A stretch of 64,000 nucleotides of DNA, taken from Endomychus coccineus. Lineage: Eukaryota > Arthropoda > Insecta > Coleoptera > Endomychidae. The position numbers and the translations under genes were made by a program. Every line of letters starts with the position of its first letter. Positions within the stretch are counted from its first letter, which is position 1. Shown piece after piece: positions 12,953-24,989 of the stretch. The notes below the pieces were generated by a model. That model made no database searches, had not been told where the DNA came from, and saw only the letters and a program-made list of their open reading frames with translations. The DNA lies in NCBI GenBank assembly GCA_958510875.1, contig OY294067.1, positions 263,784,180-263,848,179 on the forward strand, read 5' to 3'.

Positions 12953-13481
12953 AAAGATTCTTGACCCACGTATGAATTAATACACAATTCTCGGGAAATA
13001 GGTCACATTGACACATATATTTTTATTTTTACCCTCGTCTTTACGTACGTTTCACACAGGCCAGAGACCTTCTTTTATCACCTAATAAATTATGACATCT
13101 GGCGCTTAAATGAACACTTGAGATGGTCTCGTCTGTTAGCAAAGAGGATAGAAATCTTTGTCTGTTAGTCTCTCGCAGACATTTATGAAATGTGTTCGTA
13201 TTTATTGATGATTCTACTTAATAGTGGATTTTTAATTTTTACGCTGCAACATTGCTGTGTTATAGTTCCGATTTCATGTCTCCGTTCGTTTCGCGACGTT
13301 GGCATTTAAACGAAATTTGTGCGATAAGGACGCTTTGTGTTTTTACAGTATTTCTAAGTAATCAGGTTATTGTATTAATAAGTCTTCTGATGATGGTCGT
13401 GAGACCGAAACGTACGTAAAGACGAGGGTAAAAATAAAAATATATGTGTCAATGTGACCTATTTCCCGAGAATTGTGTATT
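12953..13481 (+). mobile_element. Short non-autonomous Penelope-like element with hammerhead ribozyme
   Basis: A 529-bp insert flanked by an exact 13-bp duplication. Its ends are inverted copies of one another: about 12968-13055 against about 13405-13481, both with the ..TTCTCGGGAAATAGGTCACATTGACACATATATTTTTATTTTTACCCTCGTCTTTACGTACG.. type sequence. The plus-strand arm carries a complete hammerhead ribozyme. The inner 13060-13380 resembles the pre-ribozyme region of the large PLE (38390-38530: GTTCGTTTCG.CG and GTGCGATA.GGACGCTT). There is no coding capacity. Arm B of the inverted duplication lacks this insert (around 25440-25470), which confirms the boundaries. Probably mobilised in trans by a PLE RT (inference). 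Confidence 0.8.
13382..13423 (+). ncRNA. Type I hammerhead ribozyme (PLE)
   Basis: Stem I GUCUU (13382-13386) pairs with AAGAC (13419-13423). Core CUGAUGA is at 13387-13393. Stem II is GGUC/GACC with a GUGA loop (13395-13406). GAAA is at 13407-13410. Stem III is minimal: A-U and C-G around GUAC, part of an 8-nt palindrome ACGUACGU. Predicted cleavage is after A13418 (GUA). One extra U (13394) sits between the core A9 and stem II. Tiny stem III ribozymes of this kind are known from Penelope-like elements and generally work as dimers. Confidence 0.8.
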
Positions 13482-13494
13482 AATATGCATAAGT
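13482..13494. repeat. 13-bp target site duplication (right)
   Basis: Exact copy of 12940-12952. Confidence 0.85.
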
Positions 13495-13954
13495 CTTATC
13501 CACGACATCACCAATGTATAAATCTAAAATCAGGTAATGAGAATTAAGTTGAGTGTTCATTTTCATTTACACGAAATAAAAGTATACAGAAAGTTCAATC
13601 AACGAGAAAACAGAACTAAAAATTCTAAAATGGGGTACTTACTACTAACTCAAAAGTAAAAATCGAAAATTTACTAACTAATTACCGAAAATAGAAACCT
13701 TTATTAGTACTTTCAGGAAATAAAAATATTCAATAAATCTCTGAAGGACATCTCAAAAAACTCTAAAACTAAAAGTAAGACTAAGATAAAAATAATATGC
13801 ATTTATTTTTGAACAAGATCAAAATTTTTTATATAATTAGTTACATATTATAAGAGATACAAAAAAAATGTTTCCATAGGTTATTATTAAGCTTAACATA
13901 TTATCATTATTATTTGCTTAGTTTTGAGTAGTTTTCGAGTACAGCAGTTTCTTT

Positions 13955-16530
13955 TCCAAAAATATCATATGCGGTAAATATTTTTCGAGAAATACATACC
14001 TAATCTCAAATGCACACCCTTCTTATCATTAATTGATAGATAACATTCGAAAATCGAATATTACACTATGGTAGGAGAAAAAATAAACCAAACTTGAAGT
14101 AGGTACTACAGCGACAGAAGATATTTCATATAATGCTTATAAATATTAATGGATGAAATCTTCCATTGCTGATGATTTTGTTGGTTGTTATCATGGATTG
14201 AGTTGATTTTGCTCATCGCTAATGTTCACTCGCTGTAGTGTAAATAATTGGAGTATAAAAAACGGCCGAGACATGCTTTTTGAACGATGAATGATTCAAC
14301 AGTTCGTTGATGTGCATTTCATTTACAGCTTAGACAATGTAAATGCTAATGTTGCGAAAGATTTTTATGCGGAAAGATATCCATATGTACGAACTTTTCC
14401 GAATATCTATTGAAGTTTACGAGGATAATGGAGGTTATTCATTTGTTCACATTACGGAATTAAAAACTCTCCATATGCTTTCAGTTCTATTCACCCGAAC
14501 CACTAAATCAGATAATACAATGATTAACATGCCGAGTTGCATTATTATACCAAGTTAATCTAAAGGTAGCAAAATATGCCATCTGGGATGAACTATCTTG
14601 ATTCATGAGTGAATTTTACATAAGCTCAACTACTACTGATGCTCAAAAATTGAAAATGAGTCATCAAAGAGCTGCAAGTATATTATGTATAGTATTTAGG
14701 AGACCCGGAATATTCGGAATTGACGGCCCCAAACATAGGCCCGGAGTTGCTTGACGGAACGAAATTTTATTGGACTACCAAGGTAGTATTTATTTAAAAA
14801 AAAAAGATAAAAATTTATTATGAATCACATTTTTATTAACTGAATCAAATATGCATAAATATTCAGCTACAAAATAATCAAATAATTTTGACAGTTTAAT
14901 AATCATTGATTTATTGTAATATGACATAACTTTTACATAATCATAACGTGAAATAATATTACTTGTATAATATAGTTTCGATCAACTTTTTCATTTTTAC
15001 TCATCGATTTTTGAACATTAAATTCGTATATTTATTCACAATATCGTAGCTGTTCATTTTTGTATATGCATCCAACTGTAAATTTTTTAATTATTTTGTA
15101 AATACGAAAATATTTGGGTGAGGAAAAGTTGTTGATATAAGTGATGACGAAAAACTTTCATTAATTTTCCGCATTCTAATGAATCGGCAGAAGAATCCTC
15201 TAAGATGCAATCACCGACTTCATCGAGATTTAGAAAAGGTAAACCTGATGTATGTTGTAGCCACTTTGGTTAATTTCAATTCTTTTTCGCCACCTGTTTC
15301 CTCGCATTTATTAATTATAATTAAGAAAGGTTTTTCTCAAGTATTTTTTTGTTTATTTGTCAGGAGAAAATACAGCGGAATATGATGCCCATAATTATAA
15401 GAAATCGTATGAAGCTACATTGAAATCTACCATCCATAAATACAGTTCCCAAGTCGCATAGAAATTTCAGATTAGTTGAGAGCACTAAAACACTACTATA
15501 TCATTGTTATCCTTATAAAGACAAAATCTTTCGTTTTTATTAGTTTTTAAATTAAGATCACTTAACACTTAATGCACTTCCAGTAGTGACTTCGATAACG
15601 CCGATAATAAAGAAAGACATGTATGATGAATGTTCTTTCTCATTTTCTTGATATAACTGTTTCTCTCACATGAATTGTCAACAGATTTCTTTTTGCATGC
15701 ATTGTCAACTATCGCTGTACGCAATTTATCTTCTTCGATAGAATTGTTGTGCTGTGCTCCATACTAGGTCGTAATCCTCCATTGTGTACAGTTTCGCCTT
15801 ACGCTAGGTTTTTCTATTAACTTCTGTACATCGCAACGGTATTTTCCCACAACTCGCGATATGATCAAGTCGGAACTTTTTAGTCTGCACAACTAGCAAC
15901 TTTCTGCCTTTTTCACTGTACATCTCAAAACTACTGATTTTAGAAATAAACTGCTGTGAAGTATACGTGATTTATGCTGAATTTTGTCAAGAAAAAAAAA
16001 TTCCCCCGTCCATAATAAAACCACTCAACTATAGTGGTCATTATCCTAATGACTTGCTGGGACCTGCCTTAGTATCGCAATTCGGACGTGACGTTCCAAA
16101 AATTTTACCTGCCGCCGAGCAACTCGACATAGACCAGGACAACATGAATTCACAGCGCTAATAAATTAGCGGAACCCTGAGTGAAATGGTTGTATTTATT
16201 TTGCAAGTAGTATCAAAACATCGAATCAGTGGGTTGTTAACTGTGTTGATCTTTATATAAAAGGTGAGAAAAATTGAACATTTCGACTCTACTATCAATC
16301 AAAGAATATCCACATGAAAAGCGTGAGCATGATAAGAAGTTGTGTTGAATATCTGTAGCTGTATCTTTATGACATTTTAGGAACAATCTATTGTGCTGGT
16401 GTCATTTTTATAATTATTAAAGTGTATGATGCATCAAAGCGAAGTAGCGAAATCCGTAACATCAATTAAAGAGAACACAATTATTGTTATCTTGGTAAAC
16501 AACTCCTTTCAATCCTTCCTGTTGTATGCA
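13955..16530. other. Unassigned AT-rich DNA
   Basis: No recognisable gene or element. Open frames at 14343-14558, 15179-15385 and 15967-16161 are short, single and motif-free. The last (64 codons, 'PLNYSGHYPNDLLGPALVSQFGRDVPK') has somewhat protein-like composition and could be an exon or a relic, but nothing supports either. Confidence 0.4.
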
Positions 16531-17300
16531 GGGTTTGAAATTAGTACTTACAGACATGAAGTTATGGTAGACAAACTAGTCTGGATCGGAAAAGTGTGAC
16601 CATCATTCAGCAATACAGATTTTTTGCGGTATTATGCACCATTGTGCATGACGCACATCTACTGCTCGATACATATAAAATGATCTCAGGATAGCTAATG
16701 GAGCTCAAGTTCATAGGGAAATATGTTGCGATTAAGATCTGTGAGGGTAATCCGAGAGCCATGGTTCACAAAAGGAACCTAGTAACGTCTGCTTAACATG
16801 TAGATTGGAGGATGGAACAATGATCCTCAGTTCTCCTTACTGATGAGACTAAATTTCAGTTCAGACATGTTGTGATATGCGAACGTTATCATGACGAACT
16901 TGTTGAAGAGGTAGACGTGTTGGCAGGAGGATCTGATATGGTGTGAGCTGGTATCTCTTTTAAGACTGGAAGAGATCTTGGTCTCATTCCTAGATGAATG
17001 GATTCTGCCCCATATTTCGACAACCCGTTAGATCCCTTATAGGGCTGCCAGCGTGATAATTCAAGACCACTCGTGATAAGTCAGACAAGACACTTCCTGG
17101 AAGAACACCAAATTTCGGTTATGGATTGACTGGATCTAAGATCAGATCTCGATACTATTGTGTACTTATGAGGATTAGCTGGATCAGAAGATTAGAAACA
17201 ACTGGCCCCAGAGAGTCTCCAACAGATTTTGGTTAACATACTTCAACAGGAGATCCGGAACTTTATTGAAAGTATGCCACGAATGTAACAAGCTTTCATA
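16530..17300 (+). mobile_element. Decayed Tc1-like transposase
   Basis: Translation in broken frames gives the DDE core in order. About 16780-16870 encodes 'QHVDWRMEQWSSVLLTDETKFQF', with the first catalytic Asp in TDE. About 16900-16960 reads like 'VLAGGSDMVWAGIS'. About 17060-17150 gives 'ISQTRHFLEEHQISVMDWL..RSDLDTIVYL', the second Asp region and the block before the third catalytic residue. About 17210-17290 gives 'LQQILVNILQQEI'. This is the C-terminal two thirds of a Tc1/mariner-superfamily transposase. Stops and shifts make it inactive. Terminal repeats were not located. Confidence 0.75.
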
Positions 17301-18430
17301 CAATCTCGTGGAGTTCATACACATTACTGAATTTGAAATTTCATTGGTTGCAGTTTCGTAAATCCAAATTTCATGGTTTTGACAATTTGATTGAGATAGG
17401 AAGTTACAAATTTATCAAATTTACTGTTGAATACAGTAAACAATAAATACTGAGTTTCAATGTTCTATTATCATACAATCATTTCACTTAGGCTTCCTGA
17501 CATGTATGGTCATTACCAACACGTCAATAACTTCATATTTTTTACCACAAATGTTTAGTTTTCAATTTCACGATAATGAGATTCCCGGAATTCAATCCAT
17601 TGAATTCCTTCCATGAGATTCATTACGTTCATATTTTGCGTATGACCATATGAGTCATCAAGTTTTCGAATAAATATTTTGAACATCTGTCACATCAGTT
17701 CTGTCTGCTTGTATATTTCACATTTTTCAGAACATTCATTATCAGTCAGGTAGAATAAAAATTAATGTGTTGGAAATTCCCAAAATTGTTGCAGCAATTG
17801 AATTTATTAAGTAGACTTCTAATAGTCAATCTATCTCGGTCCGTATTATCTCCAGGCTGGTTTGAAATGGAAACGCTATTTCTGAAACGGAGATCCATTT
17901 CGGTTTCATGGAAATTAACCAGTTCAAACAATCTATGTTGGCCACAGTAAACTGTCACTTGTTGCTAATAAATGTGTAATGATGAAAACTAACTTTCGTA
18001 GGTAGTTGACTAAACAAACACATTCATCAGATGGAGTAAGGTAATTAACTTTACAATAACTGCCAGAACATACTCTAGATTGTTGAACAATTCTCTAAGC
18101 GCTTTCATTAATTCAACATCAGAATGTTAGATATACCAGAGTTAACTTGGGATTTCTACAACAGAATGCAAATATAATTATGGTGCATATTCTCAAATTA
18201 TAATGATTAATAATCTTAGATGAAAAATTCAAGTTGAATTACAGTATCGACTTTCTTCAAATGTTGTACATAACATCCCTGTCTGTGCAAGGAAACGTAT
18301 GCAACATTGCGACTAGTTTCCAGAGGAACAAAGAAACGTTCATTTATTTTCATCATAACAAAATAATAATAATTTTGATTTTCAATTCCAACACTGATTA
18401 CCGAAGATTTATCACCTAAACTTTGTTGTT
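17300..18430. other. Unassigned AT-rich DNA
   Basis: No gene or family recognised. Overlapping short frames on both strands at 17746-17958 look like chance. Confidence 0.45.
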
Positions 18431-18439
18431 TGTTGTCGA

Positions 18440-19265
18440 GTTTTCTCTCAGATAGACCATTTCATGTGGTGGTTGACGGAATCTTATCCGATAGAATGGT
18501 TATTAACGCTGGTGTTCCATAGGGATCTGTCTCGATACCAACTTTGTTTCTGCTCCATATAAACGATATGTTGGATGTGACCTCCTTCCCACAGTTTTGT
18601 AAATCATGGTACACCTCATACTGTTTCCTCATCTAGAGCCCCAATATCAATATGTATTTCTCCAAGAAGACGCATCACACAATCCCTAATATGATGATGT
18701 CAAGTGCAACTATTTGGATGGAGTCCCCCACTTCATGCTCGATACCACCACCAACAACACATTCTCATGGGACAATCATGTGAGGTGGCCTGCTTCGTGC
18801 CAAGAGCTACTTTACATCTCCGCTGCTCCAGATAATGTACAAAGAACAGATTCGTCCTGTCCTGGAGTTCAGCTCCCAAACTCTTAGATTCTATTCGGAA
18901 GGGAGCTTGTTTGTCTGATTGATGATATCACACTGAATATATTGACCGCTCTAGAACATCGCTGAAAGGTGGGCCATCTCTTCTTTTCCTATAGATATTT
19001 CTATGGTGGGTATTCATGAGAAACCTCGCGTATTATTCCACCATGAGAGATTTCAGGTAGGCAGATCAGACGAGTTCAAGCTAGTCACTTCTTTATAGTC
19101 AAGTTCGAGACCTGCCGAACATCTTCCCACCAGACTTAATTTACAAACTTTCAGGAAAAAATGTGAAGATCATTTCCTCTTTCAACATTCCACTGCTGGC
19201 TCATACGATATTCTTCAAACGTGATAGGATTGCCTCTCTTGTAGTCAAAATATAAAAAAATCATC
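18440..19265 (+). mobile_element. Decayed LINE, RT to 3' end
   Basis: About 18450-18600 encodes 'VVVDGILSDRMVINAGVP.GS..PTLFLLHINDML', RT motifs around the substrate-binding block. About 18740-18790 gives 'FSWDNHV' and about 18830-18900 the 'QRTDSSCPGVQ' region. About 18960-19170 gives 'KVGHLFFSYRYFYGG' and the C-terminal 'ARDLPN'-like block. The 3' end is at about 19250 in CAAAATATAAAAAA. The same family occurs on the minus strand at 60905-61500 and as 3' ends at 11585 and 26690. Multiple stops, no intact YADD seen. Confidence 0.7.
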
Positions 19266-20635
19266 AGCCAATATACATTTCTCTTGCTCTGTTGCTTGAG
19301 ATGTTTTTCAGTTCAAAGCAGTCTTGAATATCATTTTTATAGAAAATTGAGCGCCAAAAGTGCGACCATTAACACAATACCCGTATATTTTCTGATATCA
19401 TGTCTTAATTGTAGAATCATAAGGAGTGATCCCCACTGGCTGAAGAATAGTTTCAGATGCTAATTTTAAGGAACACCGATTCATATAAAATGTAATGCAG
19501 CAAACGCGTTGAGTACTGAACAAAAGATGTATTAAAGGAAAATGAAAAAATATACAAAACTTCAAATAATAAACTCCATCATTCAATTTCATCTTCTTCA
19601 TCTGTATTGGGTAGTACGTCAATAACGGCTCTGGAATATGGCAGAGACGCATACTCGACATGACAATCGCTTGGAATTTCTGAAGTGGTACAAAGTTTCA
19701 TCAAAGCTTTGCATTTTGCAGTTGATATTGATAAAAATGAAATATAACAGATGTTCAGGTTTTTGTCATCGTCTTGGATACAAAATCGTGTTGATCAGGA
19801 GAATCATGGATGAGCTCACGATCATCTCTATTTCAATAAGTCGCTTACGATAATTTAAAAGGACGCTTACAATATTTAACATTCTAGATCTTGTAATATT
19901 GATACGGAGACAATCGTAAGCGATATTTCATTGTAAAAATAAATTGGTTACGATTATGAATACACATTGTCCATGTACTTGCGGTATCCTTTTTGGAGCT
20001 TGTGACATTTTCGGATTATATGGCGCCTACGAAGCAATACTTCAAATAGGGTTTTCAACTTAATCATACTTTTGGAGATTAAGATATCTATTACTTTCGG
20101 TGCCCCTAGCTGGGACGAAGCAAACGACACCAAATCCGCAATTCCACCAAAATGGCCCCTACGTTACTTTGCATTTTATCGCTTTATAAAATTTGCTACG
20201 AAGTATTCAGAAAGATAGACTTGAACATGTGAGATGCACTCACTTTCCTAGTAGGTACAATGATAATATAATCAGTCGCTATGTCTTCACGAAAAATTAA
20301 AATTTGAGACAGTTGTCAAAGCGTTCGCGAGAAATATCAGTAAAGCTATGAATATGGAAGTATCCAACATTCTTTTACAGATGAAAGGGCATTTTAAATC
20401 TGTATGCAGTTTTGTTCGCAACTAACAGTCAATCATAAGAAGTGCTAGCACTAAGACATAGTCTGATCGGTAATTCTTAGTAAGAAGAGCTAAACTAAGC
20501 TAACCCAAACTAAAATCCTATTCATATAGATGTCGATCAAAATGTGAAAATCAAAATGTAGCCAAACATCTGCCTAGTTCGAAGGCTATTAAAAATGATC
20601 TACTGATTGATCATTACAATGAAATTCTATTGAAA
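19266..20635. other. Unassigned AT-rich DNA
   Basis: No gene or family recognised. Confidence 0.45.
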
Positions 20636-20639
20636 ATAA

Positions 20640-22240
20640 CATTAATAATAAAACTGACTGATATCTTTTCTTTCATGCTATTAAGAGAGATAGAGTTAAA
20701 TTTATATTTTGGCAACAATTTTATTTGTAAAGCTAGCATATTATATAATTGTACTCCATTATATTTTAAACATTTTTGACATACGGTTTCACCAAAATTC
20801 TCATGTGTTAACAGATCATTAAAATTTGCTCAAGTTTCGTAACAATGATTTATCTTGGAAAATGGACACTGTTATGAATGTATTCCATTGCAGCTTGTAC
20901 AGGTCTTTAATGTTTGATATATTATTTTCAATAGAAAGAGGTGTGTAATTTTTCTGCTCTCTTCTCGAAAAATTACTCGCAATATATAATTTTGAGTTAT
21001 TTGTAGAGGCTTTAAGACATTATGATAAGTTGAGCCTCAAATGCTTATGCCATATCTAACTAAGGATGCAACCAAACTGCTGTAAGTCATCGAAAGAATT
21101 TTCTTGTTCAGAATATTTCGTAGTACATAAAATTTATATATTAATCTTCTGATTTTTTTGTTTAAATAATCAACATAAGTTGACCACTTGAGATGTTGAT
21201 CTATATAAACGCCCAAATATTTTATTATAGAGGTATTTTGCACAATATCGGTGGTATCATTCAAAATTAGAGGTTCTAAGTTATTCGGTAGACCAGTATC
21301 GGTTGGCGAAAAAACCATGTATTCAGTTTTAGAAACATTTAGCGTCAATAGGTTCATATCTAACCAAGATTTCACAATATTAATAACTTTTTGCGATATT
21401 TGCCTTACTCAATTCCAAGACCTTGCAGAGCATATTAAGACCGTATCATTTTCGTATGAAAGAATTATGAAGTGTTGGTTACAATTCAACAATTTATTAA
21501 TTAATATCAGAAATAGCCTTGGACCTATAATTGTGCCTTGTGATACAACCATTTTATTTTTTTAATATTACTAATGTCACCTTCACTTGCTGGTTTCTAT
21601 CATAGAGATAAGATTTAAAAACATTACCCCTTACCCCAATCTCGTTTAATTTTGACAGTAATTCATTATGCGAAACAGTGTCGAAGGCCTTCTGTAAATC
21701 TAGAAATGCCGCTATGATTTTCATGTTAATTTGAAAATGTTTTAAAATATTGGATATTAGTTCTTGGAGAGGTTCTTCAGTTTCAATACCCCCTTTTGAT
21801 ATCCAAATTGCTTGTTAGCAATTATTTTATGTTTATCAAGAGAGGAACGTAACCTATTATTTAAAGATTTTTCAAATATTTTTGCCAAATTATTCATTAA
21901 GGAAATTGGTCTGTAATTAGACACATCCGTCTTATTTCCCGCTTTAAATATTGGAACGACAACACTCTTCTTAAATTGACAAAGAATATCTGCAGTTTGA
22001 TATACTAGATTGTATGAGCGATAGGGCTGATAATGTCTTAAGTAATTAGTTTCAGTTATTTCATCTTTTCCATATTCCATATTCTCGTTAACGTTCAGTT
22101 GAGTGAGACTTATACACAGTTCATCACAATGTCCTTGCAGAATTCTAATATTGTAGTGCAGGATTGTAAAATTTTTTTAGAAATATTGTTATTAACCCCA
22201 TCAAAATCTCTCATGTTATTGTTTGAATATCATTATAACT
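20640..22240 (-). mobile_element. 5'-truncated LINE with reverse transcriptase (minus strand)
   Basis: Reading the minus strand from about 22240, a weak 'DFDGVNN.ISKKI' block leads into the open frame 22080-21757, which carries 'FKKSVVVPIFKAGNKTDVSNYRPISL'. About 21720-21640 gives 'LDLQKAFDTVSHNELLSKLNEIGVRG'. The PQG and YADD blocks are damaged (21570-21400). The frame 21375-21037 holds the thumb: 'LLTLNVSKTEYMVF' and 'IIKYLGVYIDQHLKWSTYV', ending 'LVASLVRYGISI'. A TTATTATTAATG-like tail lies near 20640. It is clearly related to the 51.2-54.5 kb LINE, which has the same 'YLG.(F/Y)ID.HLKW' and 'KKIR.(L/I)IYKF' blocks. Inactive. Confidence 0.75.
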
Positions 22241-23390
22241 GTCTGGTATATGCATAGATACATTTAAATCTGGCATAATTTTCACCAATTTTGCCTTCCA
22301 TGAAATTCCTATAGCTTGTGAAATTATCAAATGTTCAACAATCCAATCAACCATTCTTCTGCTTAATAAAATTGGGAAAATTGAATCTCATTGCTCTAAA
22401 CTCTAAATCATCTCTCCTCAATAACATGATTTGAATTCTACCATCTCATTATGAAGGAAAATGAAATGAGCTATCGATTACCTCCAGATTAATGATGAAA
22501 TCGAGTGGATACGGCGTGTATTTATACCTTTGAATTATTAAAGGGATAGCAAATTCCATTAATCAGCAATTTCCTAGTAGCATTCAAGGTAGTAAGCCAT
22601 GGTTTTCCATTACTTTCAACGATAATTAATTCTAACTAGACTAATTAAACGACAGGAAATGGTCGATATTTGAAGCAACAGATTTTATATCTTAATAAAG
22701 TTCTCATTTCGGTTAAGTCTGTCGCAGTGTTGACTGCAATTTCAGTTTAATAGGGCGATTAAGATCCTAATTAATAGCACAACTCCCTCAACCGTAAATC
22801 GGTCCTCAAACTACCAACAATAATTTCTAATTGCCATAATTATGCCGAAGAAAACTCTGCTCCACAGAGGCAACCATCGTCGGATTGTAATGAATTTGAA
22901 CTTATTAAGAGTAACATCACTAATGATGATTCATTTTAATGAATGCTTAGAAAATTTATTTCCATTAATCATGTCTGGAAGTATACTCGAAAATTCGGAG
23001 TACAAGACTATATTTAACTAGATTATTTTGGTTTAATTTTCACAGGTAAAAGAGAAACTGGATAATGAGGAAATATTCCAGTGCAGTGAATATTCAACAT
23101 TTCTCTTCAATCATCTCAGTTGAACAAAAGTCTTAACATGAGAAAAAATCAGTTATTAGTGGCAGGTCATAATTGATGAGAAAAGTGGATTGAACCTATT
23201 GATCTGTGTTGAAGTTTCAAAGGCTATTTTTCTACATGTATTAGATATAAATTGATTAATATCGAAGCTATTTCAGTTTGCCCTATGTTTTCATCTAAAA
23301 TTTAGGTAATTTATCTAAAGCACTCTTCAACTGCGATGCAGCCATTATCAAACACATATATAAACATAATATCTTAAGTGAGAAATCATC
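22241..23390. other. Unassigned AT-rich DNA
   Basis: No gene or family recognised. Confidence 0.45.
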
Positions 23391-23630
23391 ACGAGTCTCC
23401 CAAATTATGAAGCGGTACGACTTGAAACTTGGCAAATAGGTTCCTTATACGACATGGGCACTCGCCAAGAACGGATTCCTCGAAACTCAATCTCAAACGT
23501 GAGTAAGGAGAATTCAATATATTTTGTCGTTTATTACAGTAAATATAATCACGTACAATTAACATAACAGACAGTTCCATATATTAATGGATCATCATCA
23601 CTGTTCAGACTGTCTATGACAGGCAACATA

Positions 23631-23931
23631 CCGGGATATCAGAAATTATCTTGATCAAGGGTGATTGTGGAATCTAAAACGTGTGTCTCACTTTACGTTT
23701 GAAATAATTATGTCACTGTCACACTGACATCATCAATAACCTACAAATTTCATACCTATTTATTTCAGTTGTAAAACAATAATGAACTACAACTACAGTA
23801 ATTGTTGGAAATGTATGAAAGTTGTAGGTTATTGATGATGTCAGTGTGACATAATTATTTCAAACGTAAAGTAAGACACACGTTTTAGATTCCACAACCA
23901 CCCTTGACCAACATAATTTTTGATATCCCGG
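23631..23931. mobile_element. Foldback MITE with TA target duplication
   Basis: Inverted arms of about 120 bp (23631-23755 and 23815-23931) start with CCGGGATATCA. They share CAAGGGTG.TTGTGGAATCTAAAACGTGTGTCT, TTTACGTTTGAAATAATTATGTCA and CACTGACATCATCAATAACCTACAA. The copy is bordered by TA on both sides (23629-23630 and 23932-23933), consistent with a Tc1/mariner-type target duplication. No coding capacity. Confidence 0.75.
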
Positions 23932-24236
23932 TATAACACCTCAACAAGACAGGTAACGTTCACGTGACAGATAGCTGATACATTGACAGTTACATAATGT
24001 CCGTGACAGACCATTCAATATCATATCTATACCTATCCTTTCACATGACATAGAGTGTAATTATACGGATTTTTCGAAATTCAATTTCAAACTGGATTCG
24101 ATATATTTGGATGTTTGTGACTGCTAATATGTACAATTTCCATGACAGACAGATGCATTGACAGTCACATAATGTCCGTGATAGACCATCTCATAACATA
24201 AATATCCCTACCAATTTAAATAAAGTTTCTCGTGAC

Positions 24237-24248
24237 ATAAAGTATAAT
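24237..24248. repeat. 12-bp target site duplication (left)
   Basis: ATAAAGTATAAT, repeated exactly at 24423-24434. Confidence 0.8.
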
Positions 24249-24422
24249 TATATATAAAAATTCTCGGGAAATAGGTCACAATAAACACTCTGTTTTAAAT
24301 TTTCGTCTTTACGTACGTTTCGATCTCACGACCTTCATCAGAAGACTTATTATGTAAAAAGAGGTTAATTAAAACTATTATAAATATTAATATATGAATA
24401 TTATAATTAATATATAAATATT
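24249..24422 (-). mobile_element. 5'-truncated Penelope-like element end with hammerhead ribozyme
   Basis: A 174-bp insert between exact 12-bp duplications. On the minus strand it runs from an AT-rich 5' side through a complete hammerhead ribozyme to the PLE 3' terminus (CCTATTTCCCGAGAATTTTTATATATA). This matches the ends of the copies at 38580-38633 and 44455-44510. No coding content is left. Confidence 0.8.
24304..24345 (-). ncRNA. Type I hammerhead ribozyme (PLE, minus strand)
   Basis: Minus-strand GUCUU/AAGAC stem I, CUGAUGA core, extra A, stem II GGUC/GAUC (one G-U wobble) with GUGA loop, GAAA and the palindromic CGUACG minimal stem III. Predicted cleavage follows GUA before AAGAC. Confidence 0.75.
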
Positions 24423-24434
24423 ATAAAGTATAAT
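24423..24434. repeat. 12-bp target site duplication (right)
   Basis: Exact copy of 24237-24248. Confidence 0.8.
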
Positions 24435-24989
24435 CTTACGTCTTTCCACGCCTTTTCTTTCTACTTAATTGAAATATGCATTGAATATTGAAATTTGGGG
24501 GATGATATCGCGGCGACGGAGTCGACGGCTTTTTCTTCGTATATCAGCAGTTTCTGTGGGTGTAGCCCGCGGACAACAGCTGGTATTACGGAAAGGCGAA
24601 TACTGCTCACTGAAATCGCGAAATCTCCCAAACTATGAAGTGAACCGACTTGAAATTTGGCAGATATGTTCCTCCTCGTATAACGTCCATCTAAGAACGG
24701 ATTTTTCGAAACTCAATCCCAAACGAGGTAAAATAAATTCGATATATATATTGATGTTTTTAGCAGCTAATACAATCACGTACAATTTACATGACAGACA
24801 CATCCATAGATCGATGAATCCTTATCATAGTTCAGACTGTCTATAACAGACATCACATAACCTCTGAGCAAGTTAGGTTACATTTACGTGACAGTTGACA
24901 CATTGACAGTCACATAATGTTTGAAACAAATCGTTCGATAGATATCCTTGTCAAATAGTATAAGCGATATAAATGATTTAAATTCGCAA

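Larger units (their letters stand above)
9900..13950 (+). repeat. Arm A of a diverged inverted duplication
   Basis: Reverse-complement blocks match 24990-27310. Examples: 10011-10060 with 27190-27240 (ATTATTGATGCTGCAA); 10133-10160 with 27085-27125; 11690-11960 with 26500-26690; 12300-12380 with 26060-26140; 12600-12770 with 25610-25810; 13500-13560 with 25395-25440; 13770-13800 with 25095-25130. Both arms contain the same LINE 3' end (11590-11700 and 26690-26790) followed by the same flank, so a composite locus was duplicated rather than one element inserted twice. Arm A holds extra DNA: a LINE piece (10870-11570) and the 12953-13481 PLE insert. Confidence 0.8.
23397..24925. repeat. Repeated block interrupted by a MITE and a PLE end
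   Basis: Two main copies (23397-24060 and about 24620-24925) share CCCAAACTATGAAG.G, CGACTTGAAA.TTGGCA, AAGAACGGAT, TCGAAACTCAATC.CAAACG, AATCACGTACAATT and GTTCAGACTGTCTAT.ACAG blocks. A shorter partial copy lies at 24060-24200. All share GACA.TGACAGT.ACATAATGT.CGTGA-type ends. The first copy is split by the 23631-23931 MITE; the spacer holds the 24249-24422 PLE end. A GCCCGCGGACAACAGCTGGTATT motif at 24560 is of a kind common in insect repeats. Family not identified. Confidence 0.6.

Noticed and set aside
13041..13060. Minus-strand CGUACGU with GUCUUUA at the left end of the 529-bp PLE as a sixth ribozyme
   Set aside because: After the palindrome the sequence departs (no stem II, no CUGAUGA core), so it is only a partial copy.
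15967..16161. 64-codon frame with protein-like composition
   Set aside because: Single short frame with no motif, no splice context I can defend and no neighbours; left unassigned.
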